Shown here one piece after another: positions 29,487 to 38,881 of a DNA stretch of 64,000 nt. Location of the stretch: contig NZ_JASZYQ010000001.1 of NCBI RefSeq assembly GCF_030316885.1, forward strand, positions 992,001 through 1,056,000, in the 5' to 3' direction. This stretch comes from Variovorax jilinensis. GTDB taxonomy: Bacteria; Pseudomonadota; Gammaproteobacteria; Burkholderiales; Burkholderiaceae_C. Each line of letters begins with the position of its first letter. Position 1 is the first letter of the stretch. Made by a program: the position numbers and the translations under genes. The notes beneath the pieces are model-generated. The model was not told the origin of the DNA and did no database searches. It saw only the letters and a list, made by a program, of their open reading frames with translations.

Positions 29487-30520
29487 TGACCCGGCTGCTG
29501 CAAGGCAAGACCGGCTGGGCGCTGCTCGCGGTGCTGGCGCTGGCGTTCCCGCTGTTCGTGCAGAACAACTACCTGATCTCGGTCGCGACGCAGGCCTTCA
29601 TCATGGCGATCGCGGCACTGGGGCTCAACCTGATCACGGGCTACACGGGGCAGTTCAACCTCGCGCACGGCGCCTTCATGGCGGTCGGGGCCTACACGGT
29701 CGGCATCCTCACGGTCGACCACCACGTGCCGTTCTGGATCGCCTTCCTGGCGGCCGGCGTCGTGACCGCGGTGCTCGGCTACTTCATCGGCCTGCTGTCG
29801 CTGCGCCTGCGCGGCCACTATTTCTCGATCTTCACGCTGTGCGTGAGCTACATCATGTTCCTGCTGATCGAGAAGTGGGAGAGCCTCACGCACGGGCCGG
29901 TGGGCATCATGGGCATCCCGTCGCCGACCGGCATCGGTCCGCTGCAGTTCGGCACGCCGCTCTCGCAGTACTACCTGGTGCTGGCCTTCCTGGCGCTCGG
30001 ACTGTGGATCATGTCGCGCATCGTGCATTCGCTGCTGGGCCGCAGCTTCATGGCGGTGCGCAACAGCGACGACCTGGCCGAGGCGCTCGGGGTCGACCTG
30101 ATGCGCACCAAGACGCTTTCATTCGTGCTGTCGGTAATCTATGCGGGCTTCGCGGGCGCGCTGTATGCGGGGCAGGTGCGCTTCCTCGGCCCCGACCTCG
30201 CGAGCGAGGCCGTGACCTTCGACCTCGTGATGTTCGTGCTGGTGGGCGGCATCGGCACCCTGCTGGGCCCGCTGGTCGGCACCTTCCTCGTCACCTGGCT
30301 CACGCAGAGCCTGCAGTTCCTGCAGGACTACCGCATGGTGGTGTTCGGGCCGGTGCTGATCGCGCTGATCATCTTCCTGCCCGACGGCATCGTCGGCACC
30401 TGGCTCAAGCGCCGCGCCCAGCGCGCCGATGCCGCGAGGGCGCAGCAGCAGCAACGCGCGCAGACACACGACGAGGCAACGGGCGACCCGGTCGCGCAGG
30501 AGGGAGGCCGCCATGCTTGA
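29486..30520 (+). CDS. livM: Branched-chain amino acid-type ABC permease
   Basis: It has 344 residues. About ten membrane segments carry the LivM motifs LNLITGYTGQFNLAHGAFMA and the cytoplasmic loop SFMAVRNSDDLAEALGVD that contacts the ATPases. The tail beyond residue 310 is Arg/Gln/Ala-rich. It overlaps livH by one base and livG by eight. Confidence 0.93.
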   Translation: MTRLLQGKTGWALLAVLALAFPLFVQNNYLISVATQAFIMAIAALGLNLITGYTGQFNLAHGAFMAVGAYTVGILTVDHHVPFWIAFLAAGVVTAVLGYFIGLLSLRLRGHYFSIFTLCVSYIMFLLIEKWESLTHGPVGIMGIPSPTGIGPLQFGTPLSQYYLVLAFLALGLWIMSRIVHSLLGRSFMAVRNSDDLAEALGVDLMRTKTLSFVLSVIYAGFAGALYAGQVRFLGPDLASEAVTFDLVMFVLVGGIGTLLGPLVGTFLVTWLTQSLQFLQDYRMVVFGPVLIALIIFLPDGIVGTWLKRRAQRADAARAQQQQRAQTHDEATGDPVAQEGGRHA

Positions 30521-31277
30521 GATCGAATCGCTGACCAAGCTGTTCTTCGGCCTGACCGCGGTCGACCATGTCTCGACCCGCTTCGAGCGCGGCCAGGTCA
30601 GCGCCATCATCGGACCCAACGGCGCCGGCAAGACCACCTTCTTCAACCTGGTCGCGGGCACCCACAAGCCGAGCTCGGGCCGCATCCGCTTCAAGGGCCA
30701 GGACGTGACCGGCATGCGGCCCGATCACGTGGCCAGGCTCGGCATCGCGCGCACCTTCCAGACCACGCACCTGTTCGACAACGCGACCGTGCTCGACAAC
30801 CTGATCGTCGGCCACCGCCTGCGCACCCGATCGGGCCTGTGGGACGTGCTTGCGAACACGCGCCGGCTGCAGGACGAGGAGCGCCTGTGCCGCGAGAAGG
30901 CGCGCGAGGCGCTCGACTTCGTCGGGCTCTCGCACATCGCCCACCGCATCGCGGCCGACATCACGCAGGAGGAGCGCAAGCGCGTCGCCTTCGCGCTGGC
31001 GCTCGCGACCGACCCCGAGCTGCTGCTGCTCGACGAGCCGGCCGGCGGCGTCAATCCCGAGGAAACCGTCGGTCTTGCGGCGCTGATCCGCAAGCTGGTG
31101 GACCACGGCAAGACCGTGTGCCTGATCGAGCACAAGATGGACATGATCATGCGACTGGCCGACCGCATCGTGGTGCTCAACAACGGCGCCAAGATCGCCG
31201 AGGGCACGCCAGAGCAGATCCGCCGCGATCCGCAGGTGATCGAGGCCTACCTGGGAGCCGACCATGTTGCGGTTTGA
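30513..31277 (+). CDS. livG: Branched-chain amino acid-type ABC ATP-binding protein
   Basis: It has 254 residues. A strong GGAGG precedes the ATG at 30513. Walker A GPNGAGKT is at 34-41, LLLLDEPAGGVN is the Walker B segment, and the signature is ITQEERKRVAFAL, an altered LSGGQ as is common in LivG. The adenine-contact and D-loop regions are intact. It overlaps livF by 14 bases. Confidence 0.94.
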   Translation: MLEIESLTKLFFGLTAVDHVSTRFERGQVSAIIGPNGAGKTTFFNLVAGTHKPSSGRIRFKGQDVTGMRPDHVARLGIARTFQTTHLFDNATVLDNLIVGHRLRTRSGLWDVLANTRRLQDEERLCREKAREALDFVGLSHIAHRIAADITQEERKRVAFALALATDPELLLLDEPAGGVNPEETVGLAALIRKLVDHGKTVCLIEHKMDMIMRLADRIVVLNNGAKIAEGTPEQIRRDPQVIEAYLGADHVAV

Positions 31278-31971
31278 GGGCGTCGACCTGCACTACGGCA
31301 GCTTCCGTGCGCTGTCGGGCGTCACGCTGCATGCAGCGCCCGGCGAGCTGGTGGTGCTGCTGGGCGCCAACGGCGCGGGCAAGACCTCGATCTTCATGGC
31401 GGCCAGCGGCATCCACAAGCCCAGCGCGGGCAGCATCCGCTTCGGGGAGCGCGAGCTGGTCGGCCTGCGGCCGGCCCAGATCGTGGCCTCGGGCCTCGTG
31501 CATTGCCCGGAAGGCCGCAAGCTGTTCCCGATGATGACCGTGAAGAAGAACCTCACGCTCGGCGCCTACGTGCACCGGCGCGACGCGGCCGGCATCCAGC
31601 GTTCGCTCGACGAGGTGTTCGAGCTGTTCCCGATCCTCGCTCAGAAGCAGGACCATCCGGCCGGCTCGCTCTCGGGCGGCCAGCAGCAGATGGTGGCGAT
31701 CGGCCGCGCGCTGCTCGGCCGGCCCAGGCTGCTGCTGCTCGACGAGCCCTCGCTCGGTCTCGCGCCGCTGATCGTCAAGCAGGTGTTCGAGGTCATCCAG
31801 CGCATCAACAAGGCCGGCACCACGGTGCTGCTGGCCGAGCAGAACGCCTATTCGGCACTGGCCATCGCAGACCGTGCTTACGTGATCGAGCGCGGCCGCA
31901 TCGCGCTCGAGGGCGATCGCGATTCGCTGCTGCACAACGAGGCCGTTCGTGCCGCCTACATAGGCGCCTGA
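31264..31971 (+). CDS. livF: Branched-chain amino acid-type ABC ATP-binding protein
   Basis: It has 235 residues. Walker A GANGAGKT at 34-41, signature LSGGQQQM and Walker B LLLLDEPSLGL are all standard. It pairs with LivG under the LivHM pore. The binding-protein gene follows after 42 bases. Confidence 0.94.
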   Translation: MLRFEGVDLHYGSFRALSGVTLHAAPGELVVLLGANGAGKTSIFMAASGIHKPSAGSIRFGERELVGLRPAQIVASGLVHCPEGRKLFPMMTVKKNLTLGAYVHRRDAAGIQRSLDEVFELFPILAQKQDHPAGSLSGGQQQMVAIGRALLGRPRLLLLDEPSLGLAPLIVKQVFEVIQRINKAGTTVLLAEQNAYSALAIADRAYVIERGRIALEGDRDSLLHNEAVRAAYIGA

Positions 31972-32013
31972 GGCCTCGAGATTTCTTCAACCCACCACCG
32001 GAGACAAACCGAA

Positions 32014-33189
32014 ATGAAAAAAGACTTCCGCACCCATCGCGTCATGCTGCCGCTCGCCCTGGCCTGCGCGGCTGCCTTCGGCGCCGGCAGCGCCTTCGCG
32101 CAGGAGACCGTCAAGATCGGCTTCACGGGCCCGTTGAGCGGCGGTGCCGCTCTCTACGGCAAGAACGTGGTCAACGGCATGGAGATGGCGATCAAGGAGG
32201 TCAATGCGGCCGGCCTCGAGGTCGCGGGCAAAAAGGTCAAGCTCGAGCTGGTGGCGCTCGACGACAAGTACGCGCCGGCCGAGGCCGCGATCAATGCGCG
32301 CCGGCTGGTGCAGCAGTACCAGACGCCGGCGGTCTTCGTGCCGCACTCGGGCGGCATCTACGCGATGCAGGCCTTCAACGAGCAGGAGAAGTTCATCGTG
32401 ATGGCGTACTCCAGCACGCCGAAGATCACGGAGACCGGCAACAAGCTCACGATCCGCATTCCGCCGACCTTCAACACCTACATCGAGCCCTTCACCAGCT
32501 ACGAGATGAAGAAGTTCGGCAAGAAGGTCGGCATGCTGCCGGGCGACCACGAGTACGCGAAGAACTGGACCCAGCTGTTCGGCCCGGCCTGGGAGAAGGC
32601 CGGCGGCACGATCGTCTCGAACAACCCGATGTCCTACAACCGCTCGGCCGACTTCTACAGCGGCGTGAGCCGCGTGCTGGCCGAGAAGCCCGAGGTGCTG
32701 TTCGTCGGCGGCCCGTCGGAGCCGACCGCGCTGGTGGTCAAGCAGGCGCGCGAGCTTGGCTTCAAGGGCGGCTTCCTCATCATGGACCAGGCCAAGCTCG
32801 ACGAGATGGCCAAGGTGACCGGTGGCCTGGCGCCGCTCGAAGGCTCGATCGGCGTGCTGCCGGTGTCCTATGACGAGCGCGTCGGCCCCAAGACCTTCGC
32901 GGCGGCCTACCGCAAGGCCTATGGTGCCGACAAGGACCCGACGACCGAGTCTTCGTACAACTACACGCTGGTCCACGCACTCGCGAGCGCGATGAAGATG
33001 GCTGGCACCACCACCGACGCCGCCGCGATCCGCGCCAAGATGGGCGACGCGCTGGCCAAGCTGCCGACCGACATCAATGCCGGCGGCTTCAAGGGCGTCG
33101 ATGCGGTAGGCGGAACGCTGGTCGACCCGCTCGTCGCCACCGTCGAGGGCGGCAAGATCAAGCCGGTGAACCTCAGCGACCTCAAGTAG
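32014..33189 (+). CDS. ABC transporter substrate-binding protein, branched-chain amino acid type
   Basis: It has 391 residues with a clear signal (1-29, ending SAFA before QETVK). The mature part opens IGFTGPLSGGAALYGKNVVN, the type I periplasmic binding fold of LivJ/K. The ligand is not certain: this family in betaproteobacteria also binds aromatic and aliphatic acids. Being last in livHMGF, after a good ribosome-binding site, fits high expression of the binding protein. Confidence 0.92.
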   Translation: MKKDFRTHRVMLPLALACAAAFGAGSAFAQETVKIGFTGPLSGGAALYGKNVVNGMEMAIKEVNAAGLEVAGKKVKLELVALDDKYAPAEAAINARRLVQQYQTPAVFVPHSGGIYAMQAFNEQEKFIVMAYSSTPKITETGNKLTIRIPPTFNTYIEPFTSYEMKKFGKKVGMLPGDHEYAKNWTQLFGPAWEKAGGTIVSNNPMSYNRSADFYSGVSRVLAEKPEVLFVGGPSEPTALVVKQARELGFKGGFLIMDQAKLDEMAKVTGGLAPLEGSIGVLPVSYDERVGPKTFAAAYRKAYGADKDPTTESSYNYTLVHALASAMKMAGTTTDAAAIRAKMGDALAKLPTDINAGGFKGVDAVGGTLVDPLVATVEGGKIKPVNLSDLK

Positions 33190-33207
33190 CGTCCGCGGCC
33201 GGGCCGT

Positions 33208-35076
33208 TCAGGGCTCGACGACGTTGAACATCGGTTCGAACTCGTCGAGCATCCCGAGCAGCGCGGACACCTTGGCGCGATCGCCGTCGACCGCGATCTG
33301 GCCGGCCTGCATGCCGGCGTCGATCGCCGCCGCGATGCCCGATTCGTGCGCGAGCAGGCGGGCCAGGCCGTCGCGGCTGACCGCGATGGATGCGTCCGCG
33401 ACCGCTGCGCTGTCGGCGGGGTTGCCGGGGCGGTAGGTCAGCGCGGCGTTGTCCAGGGTCAGCGTCCAGTGCTCGCGGGCATCGACGATGTGCCAGTCCA
33501 GGCGCATGCGATGGCCGCTTGCGCGCTCGGCCACCAGCCGGATCGCGAGGCAGTCGAGGAACATCTCCATCGGCACGGCCTTGAGCAGGTCGTAGCTCAT
33601 GCTGCGGCGGCGCGCCGCCGGCACGCCCACGCGCAGCTCGCGCGCGGCGAGCAGGTAGGCATTGCGCCAGGTGGCCGATTCGCTGGCGAAGCCGAGTGCC
33701 TCGAGCGATGCCGCGCACAGCGCGCGCGCCGGCTGGTTGCCCGGCTCGGCGAACACCAGGTGGCTCGTGACCTCGGCCACCCACCGGTGGTCGCCGCGCT
33801 CGAAGTCGGCCTGCGCCCGTGCGAGCAGGGCTTCGGCCCCGCCCATGTAGGCCACGTAGCGCGTGCCGGCCTCGACAGGCGGCAACGCGTGCAGCCGCGA
33901 CGGGTTGCCGTCGTACCAGCCGAGGTAGTGCTGCACCACGGCCTTGACGTTATGCACCAGCGTGCCGTAGTAGCCCTGCGCATGCGGCACGTCGACCAGT
34001 TCCGGCGGCAGCCGCAGCACCTCGGCGATCTCGATCGCGGTCAGGCCCGTGTTCATGAGCCGCACGGTCTGGTCGTGCACGTACTTGTAGAGGTCGCGCT
34101 GCTGCGCGATGAATCCGGTCAGCGCCTCGCGGCCCCAGGTCGGCCAGTTGTGCTGCGCGAAGACCACATCCGAATGCGGGGCGAACTCGTGCAGCGCCTC
34201 GTCGAGGTAGCGCGACCACAGCCGCGCATCGCGCACCTGCGCGCCGCGCAGCGGGCACAGGTTGTGCATCGTGTGCTGGCCCAGCTCGGCCAGGTTGAGC
34301 GCGCGCAACTGGGGAAAGAAGAAGAACATCTCCGAGGGCGCCTCGCTCTCGGGTGCCAGCGCGAAGACGATCTCGATGCCGTCGACGACGTGCCGCTCGC
34401 GCTCCTTCTCGATCGTGCGCGTGGGCGGAATCAGCGTCACGGTGCCGTTCGGCAGGCTCTTGCCGAGCCCGCAGTCGACCTGGCCGCACACGCCGCGCGG
34501 CAGCGTGTTGCCGAACTGGAACTGCGATCGGCGCGACATCGCGTTGCCCGCGATCATGTTCTCGGCCACGGTGTGCCAGACGAAGCCCGCGGGCGCGATG
34601 ATCGGCACGCCGCGGCGGATCGCATCCTGCTCGTCGATCACGCCGCGCACGCCGCCGAAGTGGTCGACGTGGCTGTGGCTGTAGATGACGGCAGTCACGG
34701 GCCGTTCGCCGCGCTGTTCGCGATACAGCTTGAGCGCCGCGGCAGCGGTCTCGGCGCAGGTGAGGGGGTCGATGATGACGATGCCGCGTTCGCCCTCGAT
34801 GATCGTCATGTTCGCGAGGTCGAAGCCGCGCACCTGGTAGATGCGTTCGCAGACTTTGAAAAGGCCGTGCGCCATGTTGCGGCGGGCCTGCTGCCAGAGG
34901 CCCGGATGCACCGTAGGCGCTGCTTCCTCGGCCTCCAGGAATTCGTAGCCGGCGAGGGTCCAGACCACGCGCCCGTCGGCGCCGCGGATCTCTGCATTCG
35001 GCCAGGTCGCGATGAAGCCGCGGGTGGCCGGCTCGTCGGTGGCCGGCGCTTTGAGTGTTGCTGCGTTGGGTTGCAT
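33208..35076 (-). CDS. Alkyl/aryl-sulfatase of the metallo-beta-lactamase fold (SdsA type)
   Basis: It has 622 residues. The zinc motif HSHVDHFGG has His134, His136, Asp138 and His139; further metal residues lie near 260-310 (FFFPQLRALNLAE and FAQHNWPTWG). The dimerisation and SCP2-like C-terminal domains follow, as in SdsA1-type alkylsulfatases that release alcohol and sulfate from alkyl sulfates. Unlike secreted SdsA1, no signal peptide is visible, so it is probably cytoplasmic. It sits 4 bases downstream of a Bug-type binding protein gene. The SCP2-like tail should bind the alkyl chain. Confidence 0.9.
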   Translation of the reverse strand: MQPNAATLKAPATDEPATRGFIATWPNAEIRGADGRVVWTLAGYEFLEAEEAAPTVHPGLWQQARRNMAHGLFKVCERIYQVRGFDLANMTIIEGERGIVIIDPLTCAETAAAALKLYREQRGERPVTAVIYSHSHVDHFGGVRGVIDEQDAIRRGVPIIAPAGFVWHTVAENMIAGNAMSRRSQFQFGNTLPRGVCGQVDCGLGKSLPNGTVTLIPPTRTIEKERERHVVDGIEIVFALAPESEAPSEMFFFFPQLRALNLAELGQHTMHNLCPLRGAQVRDARLWSRYLDEALHEFAPHSDVVFAQHNWPTWGREALTGFIAQQRDLYKYVHDQTVRLMNTGLTAIEIAEVLRLPPELVDVPHAQGYYGTLVHNVKAVVQHYLGWYDGNPSRLHALPPVEAGTRYVAYMGGAEALLARAQADFERGDHRWVAEVTSHLVFAEPGNQPARALCAASLEALGFASESATWRNAYLLAARELRVGVPAARRRSMSYDLLKAVPMEMFLDCLAIRLVAERASGHRMRLDWHIVDAREHWTLTLDNAALTYRPGNPADSAAVADASIAVSRDGLARLLAHESGIAAAIDAGMQAGQIAVDGDRAKVSALLGMLDEFEPMFNVVEP

Positions 35077-35080
35077 GTCG

Positions 35081-36064
35081 TCAGTCCAGCTTGGCTCCGG
35101 AGACCTTCACCAAGCGCTCCCACACGGGCCAGTCGGCGTCGTAGTTCCTGCGCGATTGCTCGGCGCTGGTGCCCATGGGCACCATGCCCAGCAGCTCGAA
35201 GCGCTTGAGCAGGTCGGGTGCCGACAGCGACTGCTGCGCCGCGCGCTGCAGCTTCGCGACGATCGGTGCCGGCGTGCCGTGCGGCACCGCGAGCGCGAGC
35301 CAGCCCGACATGCGGAATTCGGGATCCGCGAAGCCGGCCTCGGTGAAGGTCGGAACGGCCGCGAGGACCGGCAGCCGCTCCTCACCGGTGATCGCGATCG
35401 CGCGCAACTTGCCGCCATCGAGATAGGGCTTGGCCGAGACGATGCTCGCGAAGGTGAAATCGAGCTGGCCGCCCGCCAGGTCCTGCAGCATCGGTGCCTC
35501 ACCCTTGTAGGCCACGTGCGTAAGCCTGGTCTTCCAGCTCGATGCCATGTGGGCGCAGGCCAGGTGCGGGTAGGAGCCCGCGCCCCACGAGCCGCAGTTG
35601 CCGCCATTGGCCAAGGCGCGCATCTCGCGCTTCAGGTCGGCCACGTTCTGGGCCTTGGAGCCGGCCGGCACCAGCAGCAGCAGCGGGGCGGTCGCGATCT
35701 GCGTCACCAGCGTGAGTTCGCGGCGCGGGTCGTAGCCCAGCTTGTCGTAGAGGAACTGGTTCGTCAGCAGCGACTGCGTCAGGCCCACCAGCAGCGTGTA
35801 GCCGTCCGGCGCCGCCTTGGCCACCGCCTGGGTGCCGAGGATGCCGCTCGCACCCGGCTTGTTGTCGATGATCACGGGCTGCCCCAGTTGCCGCGCCATC
35901 TGCTCGGCGAGCGCGCGCGCCACCACGTCGGTGCCGCCGCCGGCCGCATAGGGCACGACCACGGTGACGGCCTTGGCCGGGTAGTCCTGCGCCTGGGCCT
36001 GGGCGTGGCATGCGAGCAGGGCCATCAGCGCCCAGGCCCACTGCCGCTTGGTTGAAATGTTCAT
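35081..36064 (-). CDS. Tripartite tricarboxylate (Bug-family) substrate-binding protein
   Basis: It has 327 residues with a signal peptide ending near AQAQA before QDYPAK. The mature protein has the Bug landmarks VVPYAAGGGTDVVARALA and NKPGASGILGTQAVAKA. It binds an organic anion in the periplasm. No tctA or tctB membrane genes are adjacent, as is usual for the many orphan Bug proteins of Comamonadaceae. Coupling to the sulfatase suggests a sulfated or organic-acid ligand, by inference. GGAG precedes the ATG. Confidence 0.92.
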   Translation of the reverse strand: MNISTKRQWAWALMALLACHAQAQAQDYPAKAVTVVVPYAAGGGTDVVARALAEQMARQLGQPVIIDNKPGASGILGTQAVAKAAPDGYTLLVGLTQSLLTNQFLYDKLGYDPRRELTLVTQIATAPLLLLVPAGSKAQNVADLKREMRALANGGNCGSWGAGSYPHLACAHMASSWKTRLTHVAYKGEAPMLQDLAGGQLDFTFASIVSAKPYLDGGKLRAIAITGEERLPVLAAVPTFTEAGFADPEFRMSGWLALAVPHGTPAPIVAKLQRAAQQSLSAPDLLKRFELLGMVPMGTSAEQSRRNYDADWPVWERLVKVSGAKLD

Positions 36065-36163
36065 CGGGTGTCTCCGTCTTGGCATCGTGTGCGCCATTCT
36101 CGGCAGCATGCAATATGAAAGCCAATGCAAAATATGGCGTTCAATCTGTACTCGAACGCAAAA

Positions 36164-37081
36164 ATGCAGCTTCGTCAGCTCCGTCACCTGCTGGCCCTTG
36201 CCGAACAGGGCAGCTTCGGCCGCGCCGCCGAGGCCGTGCACCTGTCGCAGCCCGCTCTCTCGCGCAGCATCGAGAAGCTGGAGGAAGACATTCAGGCGCG
36301 CCTGGTCGACCGCGCCTACGGCCAGGTGCGCTTCACGGCGGCCGGCGACCTGGTCCTGGCGCGTGCGCGCGAGTTGCTGGCCGACGCCGACCAGGTGCAG
36401 CGGGACGTCCTGCTGCTGCAGGGCCTCGCAACCGGAAGCCTGCAGGTGGGGCTCGGGCCCTTCGCCGCGGGCATGCTGGGCCGGCCGGCGCTGTCGCTCA
36501 TGGCACAGCGGCATCCGAAGCTCACGGTGCGCATCGACATGGCCGACCCGGCCACGCTCGGCGAGCGGCTGCATCGGCGCCAGCTCGACCTGTTCATCGC
36601 CGACTCGCGCGACTTGAAGCGGCAACCGGGCCTGCAGTTCAAGCGACTGCCCAACGTCGACGTGTCCTTCTTCGTGCGCGCCGGACATCCGCTGCTGGCC
36701 CACGAAGGCGTCACGCTCGAGCAGGCGATGGATTTCCCTGTTGCGAGCCCGAACCTGCCAGCGGCCGTGGCGGCGTACTTCGAGCGCCAGGTCAGGCGCA
36801 GCGACCGGCCCGTCTTCAACCTCGTCTGCGACGACCTGGGCACGCTGCGCCACCTGGCGCTCAGCGCCGATGCCGTGATCCTCGCGCCCGATGCGGTCGG
36901 ACTCAATCACGGCACGGAATCACTCGAGCGACTGGTCATCAAGCGCTTCACGCGCATGCAGACGCACTACAGCATCGTGCTACCGGCGAATCGAACCATG
37001 TCGCCGGCTGCGCTGGCCTTCACGCGTCTGGTGCACGAGATGATGGCGCCGGCGGGGGGGAAGGCGGTCAAGGCCGTGTAG
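36164..37081 (+). CDS. LysR-family transcriptional regulator
   Basis: The start at 36164 (MQLRQLRHLLAL) matches the family and gives 305 residues; in-frame ATGs at 36125 and 36137 would add 13 or 9 residues with no usual counterpart. The winged helix-turn-helix has SFGRAAEAVHLSQPALSRSI and a two-lobed effector domain follows. It is divergent from the Bug-sulfatase genes, its most likely targets. The near-repeat ATGCAATATG / ATGCAAAATATG across 36110-36135 could be part of its binding site. Confidence 0.9.
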   Translation: MQLRQLRHLLALAEQGSFGRAAEAVHLSQPALSRSIEKLEEDIQARLVDRAYGQVRFTAAGDLVLARARELLADADQVQRDVLLLQGLATGSLQVGLGPFAAGMLGRPALSLMAQRHPKLTVRIDMADPATLGERLHRRQLDLFIADSRDLKRQPGLQFKRLPNVDVSFFVRAGHPLLAHEGVTLEQAMDFPVASPNLPAAVAAYFERQVRRSDRPVFNLVCDDLGTLRHLALSADAVILAPDAVGLNHGTESLERLVIKRFTRMQTHYSIVLPANRTMSPAALAFTRLVHEMMAPAGGKAVKAV

Positions 37082-37099
37082 CGTGCGCCATCGTGGACG

Positions 37100-37190
37100 C
37101 AGCCGGGGTGCCTGCCAGTGGGCGTCGGTGCTTCGGTGGGGCGGCCGGTGCTGCGCACCGACCGCCCCACACCCTCAGCCGCGCCGCGCC
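37100..37190. repeat. Collapsed hybrid copy of the composite palindromic repeat
   Basis: Ninety-one bases in the 182-base gap between the LysR gene and the TolC-like gene. The left part matches the end of module A (CAGCCGGGGTGCCTGCC and a hairpin GCCGGTGC-TGC-GCACCGAC at 37144-37162). The last 27 bases match a B-module end (25 of 27 with 27169-27195). It looks like a composite that lost its whole interior. Confidence 0.75.
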
Positions 37191-37263
37191 ACCCCAGCCC
37201 GCAACACCACACCTTTACAGCGCCGCAGCCCAAAAACGCCCATAGCCCAAGACCGCGGCGCGC

Positions 37264-38832
37264 TCAGCGCGTGCGCTGCGGCAGTTGCTCGATGACGGGC
37301 GGTGGCGGCGGCACCGGCATCGCGGGCGCCTGCGGACTGAAGGGCGGCGTCACGACGGGCGGTACCACCGGGATCGCAGAGGTGCCGGCCGGGCTCGGCA
37401 GCACCGGCGGCGGCACCGGCACCGGGCTCTGCGTCGCGGCCGAGGGCCGCGTCGGCGAAGCTTCGCTCTGCACGTTCGCGCGTCCGCCGAGCGCGAGCGT
37501 GGCGTTGACGGCCTCGAGGTCGGCCGCGGTCAGCGTGCCGTTGGCCTGGCGCAGCCTGAGGTTGCCCACCAGCACGTTGTAGCGCGCCACGGCGAGGTCG
37601 CGCCGGGTCTGGAACAGCTGGCTCTGCGAATTGAGCACGTCGATGTTGATGCGCACGCCGACCTCGTAGCCGAGCCGGTTGGCCTCAAGCGCGCTCTGGC
37701 TCGACGCCTCCGCGGCCTCGAGCGCCTTGACCTGCCCCGCGCCCGAGACCAGCCCCAGGTAGGCGGTGCGCGTGGCCTGCGAGACGCTGCGGCGCGTCGA
37801 TTCGAGCTGCTGGCGCTGCTGCTCCTCGAGCGCCAGCGTTTCCTTGATGCGGTTCTCGGTCGCGAAGCCCGCGAACAGCGGCATGTTGAACACCACCGCG
37901 ATGCTGGCGGCGTTCACGCGCACCTTGCCGGTGGTGGTGCTGGTGGTGCTGCCGTTGGGATTGTTCGTGACGTTGTAGCCGAGCTGCGCATCGAGCGTGG
38001 GCTTGTGGCCGGCCTGGGCCTTCTCGACCTCGAGCCGCGCCACCTCCACGCCCAGGCGCGCCTGCTCGATCGCGGGGTGGGTGTCCTCGGCCTGCGTGAC
38101 CCAGGCGTTCATGTCGGCCGGCTGAACCACGGGCAGCACCACCGGCGCGGCCAGCGGCACCGGCTGGCTGTTGGGCTGGCCGACCAGCAGGTCGAGCGCG
38201 ATCTTCTTGACCTGCAGGTCGTTCTCGGCCGCGATCTCCTGCGCCAGTACGAGGTCGAAGCGGGCCTGGGCCTCGCGCGTGTCGGTGATGGTCGAGGTGC
38301 CGACCTCGAAGTTGCGCTTGGCCGAGGCGAGCTGCTCGGCCACGCCGAGCTTCTGCTGGCGCACCAGCGCGAGCGTGTCCTGGCTCGAGAGCACGTCGAA
38401 GTAGGCCTGGCTCACGCGCACCACGAGGTCCTGCTCGGCGATCCTGAGCACGTCGCCTGCGATGTCGACCTGGCGCTTGCTCTGTTCGTAGGTCGCCCAG
38501 TTGGCGGGGCGGTAGAGCGGCTGCGTGGCGTTGACGCCCGCGGCCTGGGTGGGGATGCCGCGGGTCAGCGACACGCTGTCGGCCGACAGCTCCTGGTGCG
38601 TGGCAGTGGCGTTGCCCGACAGCCCGACCGCCGGCAGGATGCCGGCCTTGGCCTGCGCGGCGCGCGCCAGGCTGGCGTCGTACTGCGCGCGGGCGCCCTG
38701 GTAGGTGGCGTCGTAGCCGCGCGCGGCGTCATAGAGTTGGATCAGGCTCTGGCCATGGGCCGGCAGCGCGAGCGTCGCGACGAACAGGGTCGCGAGCGCT
38801 GCCGAAAGGGGGGTAGGCCGGAGCACGGGCAT
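37264..38832 (-). CDS. TolC-family outer-membrane efflux/secretion channel
   Basis: It has 522 residues. A signal peptide (1-27) is followed by the two-fold repeated helical-barrel pattern of TolC, starting LIQLYDAARGYDATYQGARA. The last ~75 residues are a Pro/Val-rich tail not needed for the barrel (VPVPPPVLPSPAG and PVPPPPPVIEQLPQ). It is the last gene of the TetR-RND-adaptor-methyltransferase-rhodanese run and should be the outer exit of the HAE-1 pump, or a general TolC for several systems. Confidence 0.92.
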   Translation of the reverse strand: MPVLRPTPLSAALATLFVATLALPAHGQSLIQLYDAARGYDATYQGARAQYDASLARAAQAKAGILPAVGLSGNATATHQELSADSVSLTRGIPTQAAGVNATQPLYRPANWATYEQSKRQVDIAGDVLRIAEQDLVVRVSQAYFDVLSSQDTLALVRQQKLGVAEQLASAKRNFEVGTSTITDTREAQARFDLVLAQEIAAENDLQVKKIALDLLVGQPNSQPVPLAAPVVLPVVQPADMNAWVTQAEDTHPAIEQARLGVEVARLEVEKAQAGHKPTLDAQLGYNVTNNPNGSTTSTTTGKVRVNAASIAVVFNMPLFAGFATENRIKETLALEEQQRQQLESTRRSVSQATRTAYLGLVSGAGQVKALEAAEASSQSALEANRLGYEVGVRINIDVLNSQSQLFQTRRDLAVARYNVLVGNLRLRQANGTLTAADLEAVNATLALGGRANVQSEASPTRPSAATQSPVPVPPPVLPSPAGTSAIPVVPPVVTPPFSPQAPAMPVPPPPPVIEQLPQRTR

Positions 38833-38881
38833 GAAGCGTCCTTGGGGATTCGAAATCTGTGACGGGTGGCGCGCGGGAAGA

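Noticed and set aside
36125-36163. Upstream start for the LysR gene
   Set aside because: It adds 13 residues before the conserved QLRQLRHL opening and overlaps a possible regulator-binding repeat.
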